NCBI GenBank assembly: GCA_022577435.1
Contig: JAKOON010000042.1
Coordinates: forward strand, 1,482,098 to 1,546,097
Source of the DNA: Embiotoca jacksoni
Taxonomy: Eukaryota > Chordata > Actinopteri > Embiotocidae
DNA length: 64,000 bases
Reading direction: 5' to 3'
Position 1 is the first letter of the stretch. Each line of letters begins with the position of its first letter. The notes beneath the pieces were generated by a model that did no database searches, had not been told where the DNA came from, and saw nothing but the letters and a program-made list of their open reading frames with translations. The position numbers and the translations under genes are program-made. Below are positions 9,384-21,201 of the stretch, piece after piece.

Positions 9384-9719
9384 CACAGTGATACAAACTC
9401 ATTGAACCGCCGTACAAAAACCTCTGACTGTAGAGAGACACGGCTCTCTGACTCTGAAACACTGAACTAAACCTACAAGCCTCCACATGCAGCTTTAACA
9501 TGAAAACCAGAAATAAATATTCATCATCTGAACAATTCATATTTTCTATATTCTTTCAAATTAGTTTTTAAACTTCCATTTCAAAATCAGACGTTGTCAG
9601 AAAATCACAGATGTAAAAAAATACATAGATTTTTCTTCAGACATTCTGAGCAATTAAATAAAAATCTATGTTAGTGACACACTAATTCCTAAAATAAAAC
9701 AGCTTTAAGTTGTACTTAC

Positions 9720-9757
9720 TTCCAACATCGAGTCTGGTTCCTCCACCAAAAGTCCTC
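9720..9757 (-). CDS. Joining segment J2b
   Basis: Encodes RTFGGGTRLDVG plus one base, donor GTAAGT. Heptamer 9764-9758, 23-base spacer, nonamer 9796-9788. It lies 374 bases upstream of J2a in transcription order, so it is the J farther from C2. A transcript from it must skip the J2a exon, which lacks its own acceptor. Confidence 0.93.
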
Positions 9758-9940
9758 CACAGTGATACAAACTCATTGAACCGCCGTACAAAAACCTCTG
9801 ACTGTAGAGAGACACGGCTCTCTGACTCTGAAACAAACAAACTCACCAAAACAATTTACTACTTTTAGACATTTGTTCAGCTGATATGAAAAATGAAAAC
9901 AACAGTGTAACAAAATAATAGAATTTATCATTTTGGTTTT

Positions 9941-11005
9941 AACCCCAATTCAAAAAACGTTGGGACGCTTTGGGAAATGTAAATAAATAAAGAACAGGAT
10001 GATTTGCAAATTCCATAAACACACTTTTAATTGAAAATGGACCAAAGGCAACATATCAACATATAAAGTGAGAAATATGTTCTCATTTTGAATTTGACAG
10101 GGTCATATTGTCGACTGTGTTGCATCAGCTCTTCTTTTAACAACAATGTGAACATTTGGGAACTGAGGAGATCAGTTGCTGGAGTTTTGAAAGTGAAATG
10201 TTATCCATTTTGATCTGATATAGAATTTGAGCTGATCAACACTTTGGGATCTCCTTTGTCATGTTTTTTTTCCCCTATGCACCAATTGTTTTTCAGTGGG
10301 TTACAGGTCTGGGCTGCAGGAAGGCCGGTTTATCACCCGGAGTCTTCTACTAGAGAGCCATGTAGTTGTAATATGTGCAGAATTTGGTTTACCATTGTCT
10401 TGTTGAAATAAGCAAGAATTCTCCTGAAAACATGACGTTGTTTGGATGTCAGCATATGTTGCATCAAATCTAGTATTTATCCTTCAGCATTCATGGTGCC
10501 TTCCCAGACTAGTGCGTCCCTGCATCATCACAGTTGTGGCTTATGAATTCTGTCCTGTTAACCAGTTGGGTGGTCCCTCTCCTTTCGAGCCTGGAGGACA
10601 CAGTGCCCATGATTTCCAAAAAGAATCAATGATTTTGATTTGTCTGACCACAAGACAGTTTTCAACTTCACCTCAGAGAAGGCGGCTGCGAGTCTGGATC
10701 ATGTTTTTATCTTTTCGCTCTTTGGAGAGTTTTTAACCTGAATTTGATGATGCAGCGATGAACTGTGTTCAGAAACAACAGTTTTCAGAAGTGTTCCTGA
10801 GCCCATGCAGTGATTTCCACTGCAGAATTGTGTCTGGTTTAAATGCAGTGCTGCCTGAGCGCCCGAAGATCTCCACCATCCAATATTAGTTTTCAGCATT
10901 GTCCATTCAATCCAGATATTTGTCTGGATTCATTGAATCTTTTATTAATATTATGAACTGTAGATGATGAGATCATAAATTCTTGGCAATTTTCCATCGA
11001 GTAAC
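9941..11005 (-). mobile_element. Tc1/mariner-like transposon relic, copy 2
   Basis: The terminal part begins AACCCCAATTCAAAAAACG. The helix-turn-helix reads SSSTVHNINKRFNESRQIS on the - strand at about 10930-10990, with Ile-Asn for Ile-Ile compared with copy 1. Broken frames elsewhere. It ends at the promoter of V3. Confidence 0.68.
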
Positions 11006-11214
11006 AACTGATTGATACATTTATAAACATCACAAGACTGATAAAAGTCCCTGTTGGAGTCGGTCGGATCATTTCCATAGAGAGCTACTTTGCATCAGCA
11101 GCACCATGCTCCAGTGCTCTGGGACACTTTATAGTCCTGAGAGTTTGAACACTGGATGACTGACAGCTGTACTTCATGACAACAGAAGCCACAGAAATCC
11201 TCCTCATCAGAAAC

Positions 11215-11688
11215 ATGACTTTGACCTGCGTCCTCATCTGGACTCTCCTCTGCTGCTGCTTCACAGGTAAAGTCCAGAGAATCCAACTCCTCTCCTCTAT
11301 GAACATCCGTCCCTCTGAAATGAAGCCCACAAAACCGTGACGCTGCTTTATGTTGTTGTCTCTGTATCCTCAGAGTCCAGAGGCCAGGTCACAGTGACTC
11401 AGTCTGGAGCAGTGAGCTCTGCTCTGGGAGGCTCCGCAACCATCACATGTACAACCAGTCAGGACGTTTATAATGGGGATTATTTAGCCTGGTACTAACA
11501 GAAGGATGGAGGAGTTCCTAAACTTCTCATTTATTATGCTAGCACCAGACAATCAGGGATTTCAGATCATTTTACAGGCAGTGGATCAAACTCTGACTTC
11601 ACTCTGACCATCAGAGGAGTCCAGGCTGAAGATGCAGCAGTTTACTACTGTCAGAGTCGTCATCACATCAACAGTCAGTGGTTGTTCA
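11215..11688 (+). pseudogene. Light-chain V segment V3 (family A), stop in FR2
   Basis: Leader 11215-11266 and V exon 11374-11688 are otherwise normal, but TAC-CAA of the LAWYQQ motif has become TAC-TAA (stop at 11496-11498). CDR1 is SQDVYNGDY, CDR2 YAS and CDR3 QSRHHINSQWLF; FR3 has DHFTG for DRFTG. The 12-spacer signal is intact (heptamer 11689-11695, nonamer 11708-11716), so it can still rearrange but only to a dead product. Octamer-like 11088-11095. V9 and V13 carry the same stop. (CA)n at 11769-11822. Confidence 0.92.
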
Positions 11689-11764
11689 CACAGTGAAAAA
11701 GCGTCGTACAAAAACCTCCCTCAGTCAGACTCAACAGAAACTGAACTGATACAGTTCACTGAGT

Positions 11765-11822
<58 letters not shown>

Positions 11823-11824
<2 letters not shown>

Positions 11825-13710
11825 CATAACAGGTATCTAACATGTCCATGTCCTTTTTCTTTGACTGAAAAACATCAAAAAATTTCAGTGCCAAAGAATG
11901 ATCTTGAAATAAATCAAATTGCTTTAACTAAAACAAATAGTTCAGTTCAAAACTTCATTTTTAATTTTCCAACATTAACTTTTTGAACTCTAACTGATGA
12001 TAACCTCCATGTTTTCTGTATCTGCTCACATGTCCAAAACTTTCAATTATCTGAACTCCTCTGCCTTCAGCATCCCCTCATGACCCGTCACTGACTGACT
12101 TTCTGAAATCTGCACATTACAATGATCCAGACATGTAAAGATATTCTAATAAATTCAACCATTAAAATTTCATATTACAAAAATTGAAAGACTGAACAAA
12201 ACTGTCCACAAGTCCAGACTTCCGTACTTCTGTACAGTAAGCGGATGAACAGCCGCCCATTCACATCAGAGGACCAACATATGTCTGAAATGTTCTTCAA
12301 AAGTACGTACAAACATCACCTTTAATGCTGATTTTACGTATTTCAATCATTTTAAATCCATTTTTTCAGGTCAATTAAAAATGTTGAACTCATCAAAAAT
12401 GATGAAAATAAATTAAATTCATGATTCTAGTCCTGAGCTCAGGATGCAGGACACAAATGATAACAGTCAGGAGGACGGTAAGTGAAGGAGGTTTACAAGG
12501 AAAAGGTTCAGATGGAGGTGAAGCAGCAGGCTGGATGAAGAACTTTAAAGTCAGCACAGCTTGACGAGCTGGAGGGAGCAGGTGGAAGTGATCGGTTTAA
12601 GGAACTGAGGGGGTTGATTGGAGGATGAGGAGCAGGTGAGCAGGAGGGTGTTGGAGACTGGAGGGAAGGACTGAGGCCATCTGGTGGTCAGAGGGTGAAC
12701 AGCAGGGACCGGAAAGATCTTTAGAAATGTTGAGGACGTGACTGTTCTCAGGGAGATCAGTTAATATTAAACTTTGATGATGAACAATTGTCCCTTGTAA
12801 TTATTGATATTATGCTAAAAACAGAATCTACCTCAGCTTTTACATTATATTTAAATGTGCCCCGAGTGAGGCTTCAACCTAGATTTTTCTGAATAGGAGG
12901 CTGATGTCAGCTTCTTTTTGTTCCCTGTTACCAGGGTGGTGCCCTGTGATTTTTTTTTTTTACATATTTCAACGTTTTTTGAATGTTAATAGTTATGTCT
13001 GATAATTATTTAAATGATGCTGTCGACAAAATCTGCTGAAACCATGAATGAACTAGTTTCTTGTTAAAGAATGCACTTTGATGAAAATCAAATTACTGTG
13101 ATTAATATAGATGACCCAGTTCAAAGCTACATAATACATTTAAAAATATATTTTCCAATATAAACTTTATGGACTGTAACTTACTAAAGTTACAAAGCTG
13201 AATGACTAAAGTCAGGACGGTTCGATAAGCTGGAAGGGAACAGGAGGAAGTGATCGGTTGGAGCAGTGATTGTTCATTGGAGAAAGAGGAACAGGTGATT
13301 GGAGGTGTTGGAGACTGGAGGGAATGTCTGACGACATCTGGTGGTCAGGTGGTGAACAGCAGGGACCGGAAAGATGCTTAGAAATGCAGAAAAGGTCTCT
13401 GGTGGACCGACCTCAAACCAGCTCACTGCACTCTGCTCTGTAAATATGAGCTGCTAACAGTCTGAAAGGAACATGAAGACAGCAAGAAGTCTGTTTTCTC
13501 TCATGTGAATCTGCGTCTGCAGCTTCAGGTGTTTTTCTGCTTTCAACACAGTCATGAGGATTGTTTGCTGAGATAGTAAAACACATCAGCAGTGGCTGTC
13601 CACAAATTCATGTGTTCAATGTGGTCAACTTTAACAGATGATCAAAATGATTTTATGGTGACCTTGAAGCCAAAAGGTTTTTCTTCACGTAAAAAGAAAA
13701 CTAACAACAA
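11823..13710. repeat. Inter-V spacer module, copy 1
   Basis: No gene seen. A near-identical stretch recurs at 21200-23090 and 37310-39190, each time between two family A V segments. It contains two versions of a GGAGGGAA...GGTGGTCAG...GGACCGGAAAGAT block, at about 12650-12720 and 13305-13375. The first holds a CTCF-like core (12676-12687 on the - strand); in the second the core is damaged. Confidence 0.6.
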
Positions 13711-13878
13711 GTCACTGTTGGAGTCGGTCGGATCATTTCCATAGAGAGCCACTTTGCATCAGCAGCACCATGCTCCAGTGCTCTGGGACACTTTATAGTC
13801 CTGAGAGTTTGAACACTGGATGACTGACAGCTGTCCTTCATGACAACAGAAGCCACAGAAATCCTCCTCATCAGAAAC

Positions 13879-14352
13879 ATGACTTTGACCTGCGTCCTCA
13901 TCTGGACTCTCCTCTGCTGCTGCTTCACAGGTAAAGTCCAGAGAATCCAACTCCTGTCCTCTATGAACATCCGTCCCTCTGAAATGAAGCCCACAAAACC
14001 GTGACGCTGCTTGATGTTGTTGTCTCTGTATCCTCAGAGTCCAGAGGCCAGGTCACAGTGACTCAGTCTGGAGCAGTGAGCTCTGCTCTGGGAGGCTCCG
14101 CCACCATCACATGTACAACCAGTCAGAAGGTTCATGGTGGGAATTATTTAGCCTGGTACCAACAGAAAGATGGAGGAGTTCCTAAACTTCTCATTTACTT
14201 GGCTAGCACCAGACAATCAGGGATTTCAGATCGTTTTACAGGCAGTGGATCAAACTCTGACTTCACTCTGACCATCAGAGGAGTCCAGGCTGAAGATGCA
14301 GCAGTTTACTACTGTCAGAGTCAACATTACATCAACAGTCAGTATGTGTTCA
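13879..14352 (+). CDS. Light-chain V segment V4 (family A)
   Basis: Leader 13879-13930, V exon 14038-14352. CDR1 SQKVHGGNY, CDR2 LAS, CDR3 QSQHYINSQYVF. Heptamer 14353-14359 and nonamer 14372-14380 with 12 bases between. Octamer-like 13752-13759. The 3' hairpin is altered (TGATTTAGTTCA) and (CA)n lies at 14429-14487. It stands in the position held by the defective V9 in the 16-kb duplicate. Looks functional. Confidence 0.93.
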
Positions 14353-14425
14353 CACAGTGAAAAAGCGTCGTACAAAAACCTCCCTCAGTCAGACTGAACA
14401 GAAACTGAACTGATTTAGTTCACTG

Positions 14426-14487
<62 letters not shown>

Positions 14488-14488
<1 letters not shown>

Positions 14489-15140
14489 CATCACTGTTTT
14501 TACCTTCAATTAATGAATATTCTTTGTCTACTATTAAAATCCAATGTTTATGTCCAAGTTCTTTTTCAGTCAGGAAGACTCAACCTTTGACAGTTAAAGA
14601 AAAAGAAGGTTTGTCATGACCTTTGACCTCTGCTTCACACTAGATCACAGCTGGTTCAACCACCTCCACATGAAATAAAATCTGAAGCTGCAGATCCACA
14701 TCAGAAACCATCATTAAAGATGAGCCAAAGAAAACCAACACACCCCTGAAAGCTCAGAAAATATGACTTTAAATATTCCCATTCATGAAAAATAAATAAA
14801 AACCCTGTTAACTGGAGTCATGTTCAGAACTTGTGGTTGGACTCTTGTAGAGCCGGTGATGTGAGCTCCTCTGCGGCAGCATCTCCTCACATCACTGGTG
14901 AATTGCGTGACATGTCAACATTACACACCTGAACACGTCCAGGCTGCGTTTCTAGAACTGATTTTTGTCACATTTCCCACCTGGAACAACAGAACCAAAC
15001 TGTCCAGCAGCCAAAGTGAACTACTCAGAAGATGGTTCAGTGTCCTCTCCATGTGAAGGTGTGAATATGTGGTGTGCTGCTCTGAGCAGTGAGTGGGAAA
15101 CAGCTGGATGTGTTGAGGACAGCTCCGGCTGACTGACTGT
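14488..15140. other. 5' flank of family B V, no gene seen
   Basis: Unique to the family B segments: a near-identical stretch lies at 30566-31221. Nothing coding was recognised. An octamer-like GTTTGCAT lies at its right edge. Confidence 0.4.
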
Positions 15141-15142
15141 GT

Positions 15143-15150
15143 GTTTGCAT
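15143..15150 (+). promoter_or_regulatory. Octamer-like element of V5 (family B)
   Basis: GTTTGCAT matches the Ig octamer in seven of eight bases and lies 99 bases before the V5 ATG. The surrounding promoter is unrelated to that of family A, so the octamer is the one shared element. No clear TATA box was found. Confidence 0.5.
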
Positions 15151-15248
15151 ACGTGTCCTGCCTCTCTGCTGCGGGACGTTAAGAGCTCGGCGTCCATCGG
15201 CGTCTGTCCAGGTCTTTCAGAGCCACCGACACCGCCGGCAGCACCGCG

Positions 15249-15793
15249 ATGACGTCACTGCCTCTCCTGCTGGCCGCCCTGGGGCTCCTCGTTCAGGGTG
15301 AGTCTCTCTTCTGCTTCAGGATGCAGCCGGGTTCACCACAGCGACGCTCCGCTGGGATGGAGAACCAGTGAAACCTTCTTCCATCCGTTCTCCATGTTCA
15401 AAGAAACCATCCTCTTCAGTTTTGGACGCCGGTCGTCTTTCTTGGAGCTGGATTTGTCTCCGTAACTCTTCTCCTCTGTTTTCATGTTTTCAGGTTCATC
15501 GGAGGAAATCGTCCTGACTCAGTCTGCTGGATCTCAGTCTGTTGCTCCAGGACAGACTGGCTCCATCTCCTGTACAACCAGTTCAAACGTTAACACATGC
15601 CTCAACTGGTACCTTCAAAAGGACGGAGAATCTCCCAAAATCCTGATTTATTATGCTACAAACCGTCAGACTGGAGTTTCAGATCGTTTTAGTGGAAGTG
15701 GATCTGGAACCAGTTTCACTCTGACCATCAGAGGAGTTGAGACTGAAGATTCAGGAGTTTATTACTGTCAGCAATGTAGCAGCTTCCCGTTCA
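15249..15793 (+). CDS. Light-chain V segment V5 (family B, paired extra cysteines)
   Basis: A distinct V family. Leader exon 15249-15297 encodes MTSLPLLLAALGLLVQG. The intron is 196 bases and V exon 15494-15793 is in phase 1. The mature chain starts SSEEIVLTQSAGSQSVAPGQ. Canonical Cys lie in SISC and GVYYC, with Trp in LNWYLQKDG. CDR1 SSNVNTC has one more Cys and CDR3 QQCSSFPF another, so a second disulfide between CDR1 and CDR3 is possible. CDR2 is YAT. Signal: heptamer 15794-15800, 12-base spacer, nonamer 15813-15821. (CA)n at 15870-15926. The 3' flank matches family A almost exactly, although coding and 5' regions do not. Looks functional. Confidence 0.92.
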
Positions 15794-15866
15794 CACAGTG
15801 AAAAAACATCGTACAAAAACCTCCCTCAGTCAGACTGAACAGAAACTGAACTGATACAGTTCACTG

Positions 15867-15926
<60 letters not shown>

Positions 15927-15927
<1 letters not shown>

Positions 15928-16519
15928 CATAACATGTATCTAACATGTCCATGTCCTTTTTCCATGACTGAAAAGCATCAAAAAAGTTCAGTGCCAAAGA
16001 ATGATCTTGAAAGAAATCACATTGCTTTAACTAAAACAAATAGTTCAGTTCAAAACTTCATTTTTAATTTTCCAACATGAACTTTTTGAACTCTAACTGA
16101 TGATGACTTCCATGTTTTCTGTATCTGCTCACATGTCCAAAACTTTCAATTATCTGAACTCCTCGGCCTTCAGCATCCCCTCATGACCCGTCACTGACTG
16201 ACTTTCTGAAATCTGCACATTACAATGATCCAGACATGTAAAGATATTCTAATAAATTTAATAAGTTTTTACATAGAATTAAAAGCATTTTTCAAAATAA
16301 CTATCTGACTTAGAGTCCAACGTATCAACTGCAAAACATGACCAGAGTAGTGAGTGACCAAAGGAAGAAATTAAAGAGTGATAAAACTGACCATACCGGC
16401 ACATTGTTGTGTTTTTATTTTACTTTTTTTCCATCCACATCACAGCACTGAGACTTCTCTTGTTTAGGTCTTTCATGACATCCAGTTGGACACAGACAGT
16501 GCCAGAGTTTCAGTCTGAG
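15927..16519. other. 3' flank of V5, no gene seen
   Basis: The first part resembles the flank after V6 and V11 (TTCATAAC...CCATGTCC). From about 16265 it changes to a sequence also found at 32377 and 44530, leading into a retrotransposon relic. Confidence 0.4.
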
Positions 16520-17140
16520 CATTACTGGAATATCAGCGCTGCATTGGATGCAGTTGACATCATATTTAACTGGACTGATTAGTAAACTGGATGTGACCTC
16601 CTGGCACAGTATTAAACTGATTTGAATCTCACTGAGAGAACAGGGACGTCATTGTGTCTATTTTTAATTATAATTCGAACAGAGAAAAATGACATGAGGA
16701 GTTCCCCAAGGATTCTTTCTGGGGCTTCTGCTGTTCAGCATCTAATTGCTCTCACTAACTTATATTGTAGAAAAAGAACAATATATTCCCATAATTATGT
16801 AGATGATACACAAATTTATGTAAAAATATCACCAGGGGAGTATAATCCCATAAAAGCTGTGAGTAGCTGCTTTGAAAAAATAAATGGTTGGATGTGTCAG
16901 AAGTTTCTTCAATTATATAAAACAGAAGTAATTGTTTTGGAGAAAAAGAAGAATGATGAAAAGTCACCACTTATCCTCAGTCTGTAAAGTTAAAAGCATA
17001 GACCGTATGTGAAAGTGGACTTACCTTCCAAGTCTGAAAATTAAGTCAGTGTGTAAGTACCTCAGTGTTCCTAGCTGCAGTTCTACCAAAAGCCACTAGA
17101 GGCTGGCCTCCAAACGGCTCTAGTTCCAAAGACTCCGACT
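16520..17140 (+). mobile_element. Non-LTR reverse-transcriptase relic (second LINE family)
   Basis: A degenerate + strand RT contains a region recalling AxDAVDHHIL, then a LTERT-like stretch, then HNYVDDTQIYVKISP, with YVDD replacing the usual YADD, and WMCQKFLQLYKTEVIVL. Stops and frameshifts interrupt it. It differs from the 1-1440 element in sequence and strand. Copies lie at 32632 and 44785. Confidence 0.65.
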
Positions 17141-18204
17141 GAAATTCTCTCATCAAATAAAAAGTCAAGAATCATTTTTCTCCCACGTGAATTATGCAGT
17201 TTTGGAACATTTTCATGGTGTGATGTGTGAAGCTGATTAGATTCCCCTATTAAAAGTTTTGCGAATATTTTTGAATAGATTTGACTGTCAAGTTACTTCT
17301 CACTGTGAAGCAACTCAACCAGTATACAATGAAAACAAAAGTCTCTTTTGGACTTTGTTTTTTTAATTTTGGTTTGTGGCTGTGTCTTACCCTTACAGGG
17401 AGTCGCCTTGGGAGGTCTCACCCTCCGTCAATCCAGTGTGTTACCTTGGCGGGTAAACCGCGAACCTCATGTGTTACCTCGACGGGTAAACTGTGAACCA
17501 TGTGTGTTGTGTTACCTCGGCGGGTAAACCGTGGACCATGTGTGTTATATTACCTTGGCATGGCTTGAACCCGTGTCTTCAGGAGGTCGTTTCCAGCTGG
17601 GAGTCAGCGTCGTAGACCGAAGGACTATCTTTGGCACTGGAGAATGAGTCGTAGCCAGAGAAAGTGTACCACAGAGTTCACTCAGAGCTTCCAGAGACTC
17701 AGCCGACAGTCTGGTTAACTCAACAGGTAAAAGATTCTACTTCACCAAGGTTGATATTGATGGTTCAGATTCCACCTGTTGATGGTGATTCAACTTTTAG
17801 TGAAGTTTAAACGTTTGGGGAAATTGAAAATGTTTTGCATTCACAACACATTACAGGAAGATATTTAATACCACACCAGACCCCCTTGAAAACATGTATA
17901 TCTACTATCCAAAGAATGTCTGCGGCAATTTTGGTCGCATTTGAATGAATATTTGTGGACGGTGGAGTTATAGGTTGCAGTGAGCCAAAGATTTGTCACA
18001 ATGATGCCTCACTCCTGGGAAGATTGGTGTCGCAGTGGTCAGCATTGCTGCCTCTCAGCCACAAGGTTTGGGATTCCATTTCCGCCTTTTGTCATGACTA
18101 ACAAAAAAGGACATTAGTAATTTCTGACTTTGAAAATGCCAGTTATTTTTTTAACAACATGCTATAGCCTGACTTTTGGGTCACTTTTTGTCCACGATGC
18201 CACT
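17141..18204. repeat. Mixed repeat region with minisatellite and SINE-like head
   Basis: No gene. At 17438-17560 about four imperfect units of the type GTTACCTYGGCGGGTAAACC stand in tandem. They are followed at 17560-17650 by a stretch whose - strand has a B-box-like GGGTTCAAGCC. At 18027-18092, TCGCAGTGGTCAGCATTGCT and a B-box-like end resemble a tRNA-derived SINE head common in fish. The 32-48 kb region holds related copies. Confidence 0.45.
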
Positions 18205-19309
18205 GGCACACACATCGACGAAAACAAATTATTTTGATAACTTTTAATCCCAAACATGTTATCTATCCATTGACCCTAAAGTCAAGTCGGTCCGACAAAA
18301 TCCCTAGGACTCGTTCGACAAAGTACAACGTGTCAGAAAATGGCGACTAAATTCAAAATGGTGGACTTCCTGTCGAGTTGACGTAACGGTGCCATGTAAC
18401 TGTTTTGTGCGTCTATGTGTGATACACATGTCCACCGGATTTCATGAATTTAGGTAAATGTGGCCGCCGGGGCATCTCTTTCGGGGACGCTCTCGAGCCT
18501 TTTGGCCGCGCCCATTCGCGACTCCTCTAGAATACCAAACTTTTCGACGGGAGACATATGCGTATTCACTTTCATGAGTTTTTGAATATGATAAATCCTC
18601 CAAAAAGGCAAATCACGTTACGTAAGAATAAGAACGTTAAACGTTGAACGTTGAACGTCCAAGAAAATTTTTACGAAATACAATAGGGCTTTCACACCGA
18701 AAAAAGTTGTGGGCGGAACATTGCGCAACACCAGAGTGGTGACTGCAGACTGAGACGCTGCTTCTGAAACAAAGCAACGTATTTTTAGGGCCCGAGCACC
18801 GAGCATCGGTGCAAAAGCACTATTGTTTTTTGTAAAAATGTTCGTCGTTCGTCATCGTTCGTCTTTAGACGTTCTTTTTCTTACGTAAAGTGATTTTCCT
18901 TTTTGAAGGCTTTATCATATTCAAAAACTCATGAAAGTGGAAACACATATGTCTCCCGGAAAAACATTTCGTATTCTAGTGGAGTCGCGAGTGGGCGTGG
19001 CCAAACGGCTCGAGAGCGCCCCCTAAAGAGATGCCCCGGCGGCCACATTTACCTAAATTCACGAAATCCGGTGGACACCTGTATCACACCGAGACGCACA
19101 AAAAAGTTACATTGCACCGTTATGTCAACTCGACAGGAAGTCCACCATTTTGAATTTAGTCACCATTTTGGAGGATTCTGACACGTTGTACTTTGTCGAA
19201 CTAGTCCTAAGGATTTTGTCGGACCGACTTGAATGTAGTTTGTATGGATAGAAAACATGTTTGGGATTAAAAGGTATCAAAATAATTCGTTTTCATCGAT
19301 GTGTGTGCC
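18205..19309. repeat. Long imperfect palindrome, copy 1
   Basis: Left arm 18205-18686 and right arm 18820-19309 are inverted repeats of about 480-490 bases around a 133-base centre. The outer ends read GGCACACACATCG and CGATGTGTGTGCC, and the inner ends ACAATAG and CTATTGT. By eye most positions match. The centre includes GGCCCGAGCACCGAGCATCGG. The element resembles a non-coding repeat widespread in fish genomes whose name I cannot give. Confidence 0.85.
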
Positions 19310-19800
19310 CGTGAGAGGCGGCCATTTTGAGCGTCTCGCCATGAAACTACGAGTTGCTTTAAATCTTATGTACATGGACCGACCTTCTCCAAACATCACA
19401 GGTATGACAACAGCCCCGCCCTGAAGACCCCTGTGGGGGAATATTCGCTCATTGTCAAAGCGCCCCCTGTTGGCCACTGGAAATGACACTTTTCATACTT
19501 TCACATTCTACGTTAAGCTGGTTGATCACATGAACGTAAAGCCGGGTCACAATAACCTAAACATGTAGTTGATGATATATTGAGACATTCGTTCGACTTT
19601 GTCAATGGGCGTCGCCGTGACGATGCGGCGAAGTTGGATGTCTGGCTGTGACACAGGAAGTTGATGTTTAAGATCAAGGGATGCTTGAAACCTCTCGAAA
19701 CATGTCACATACATCCTGAAACTAGGCAAAAATAACAACTTCAAGCGGAGATATGCGGTCCCTCGCACGCTGCACGTCAGTTCCTTTATTCCTCGTAAGG
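19310..19800. repeat. Repeat flank right of palindrome 1
   Basis: No gene. The sequence continues the same repeat family (AAAGCGCCCCCTGTTGGCCA and GGGCGTCGCCGTGACGATGC) up to the V 5' flanking module, whose CTCF-like core here is damaged to CCACCAAATGGC. Confidence 0.45.
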
Positions 19801-20603
19801 TCTTCTCGTGTTGGAGACTGGAGGGAAGGACTGAGGCCATTTGGTGGTCAGAGGGTGAACAGCAGGGACCGGAAAGATCCACAAAAATACAGAAATCACG
19901 GCTGAAAGCAGAGAAACAGGCAGAAGGACACGTCAGAAATTTTGAATAAGAACTATTTTCTGTGTTTCATTCCATTTATTTTCTGAAAGATGCAGTTAAA
20001 TGTGTTGAATTGAATCTAATTACCGAATGATGTCCATTTAATTCGCAGCTTTGAGAAATTAGAATCTGAAGTTGTTTTTTATGCACAATTAAATAATTTA
20101 CTCCAGTTTCTAAATAATAAACTTCATTCAAATTCAAGCGGCATTTTTTAAGATATCTAAATGTGAACTATGTTTCAATTATATGAATATTGAAGGTATT
20201 CCCCAAATAAGTATAAAGTGGTGGCTGAATTTTTTTTAGCCCTTTCAAATTTCTAATTTGCTGCATAAATACAAACAAAAACATCGTAAGGTTTTCACAA
20301 GTCCTTAAAGTAAACAGTGAGAACCCAAACAAACAAATTAGATGAAAGAAATTCTATCAAGGTCAAATGTCAAGGTCAAATGATTACTCTGATAAACTGA
20401 TTGATCCATTTATAAACATCACAAGACTGATAAAAGTCCCTGTTGGAGTCAGTCGGATCATTTCCATAGAGAGCCACTTTGCATCAGCAGCACCATGCTC
20501 CAGTGCTCTGGGACACTTTATAGTCCTGAGAGTTTGAACACTGGATGACTGACAGCTGTCCTTCATGACAACAGAAGCCACAGAAATCCTCCTCATCAGA
20601 AAC

Positions 20604-21077
20604 ATGACTTTGACCTGCGTCCTCATCTGGACTCTCCTCTGCTGCTGCTTCACAGGTAAAGTCCAGAGAATCCAACTCCTCTCCTCTATGAACATCTGTC
20701 CCTCTGAAATGAAGCCCACAAAACCGTGACGCTGCTTTATGTTGTTGTCTCTGTATCCTCAGAGTCCAGAGGCCAGGTCACAGTGACTCAGTCTGGAGCA
20801 GTGAGCTCTGCTCTGGGAGGCTCCGCCACCATCACATGTACAACCAGTCAGAGGGTAGAACATGTAAATTATTTTAGCTGGTACCAACAGAAAGATGGAG
20901 GAGTTCCTAAACTTCTCATTTATTATACTAGCACCAGACAATCAGGGATTTCAGATCGTTTTACAGGCAGTGGATCAAACTCTGACTTCACTCTGACCAT
21001 CAGAGGAGTCCAGGCTGAAGATGCAGCAGTTTACTACTGTCAGAGTTTTCATGTCATCAACAGTCAGTGGTTGTTCA
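20604..21077 (+). CDS. Light-chain V segment V6 (family A)
   Basis: Leader 20604-20655, V exon 20763-21077. CDR1 SQRVEHVNYFS is the most divergent of the family, with an acidic residue and Phe-Ser for Leu-Ala before WYQQ. CDR2 YTS, CDR3 QSFHVINSQWLF. Heptamer 21078-21084, nonamer 21097-21105. Octamer-like 20477-20484. (CA)n 21154-21199. Its duplicate partner V11 has a quite different CDR1 in an otherwise near-identical setting. Looks functional. Confidence 0.93.
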
Positions 21078-21150
21078 CACAGTGAAAAAGCGTCGTACAA
21101 AAACCTCCCTCAGTCAGACTGAACAGAAACTGAACTGATACAGTTCACTG

Positions 21151-21199
<49 letters not shown>

Positions 21200-21201
<2 letters not shown>

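Noticed and set aside
18903..19181. 92- to 99-codon frames in the palindrome arms as genes
   Set aside because: No recognisable domain, no codon signature, and the frame sits in a non-coding type of repeat; one arm copy of the frame is broken in palindrome 1.
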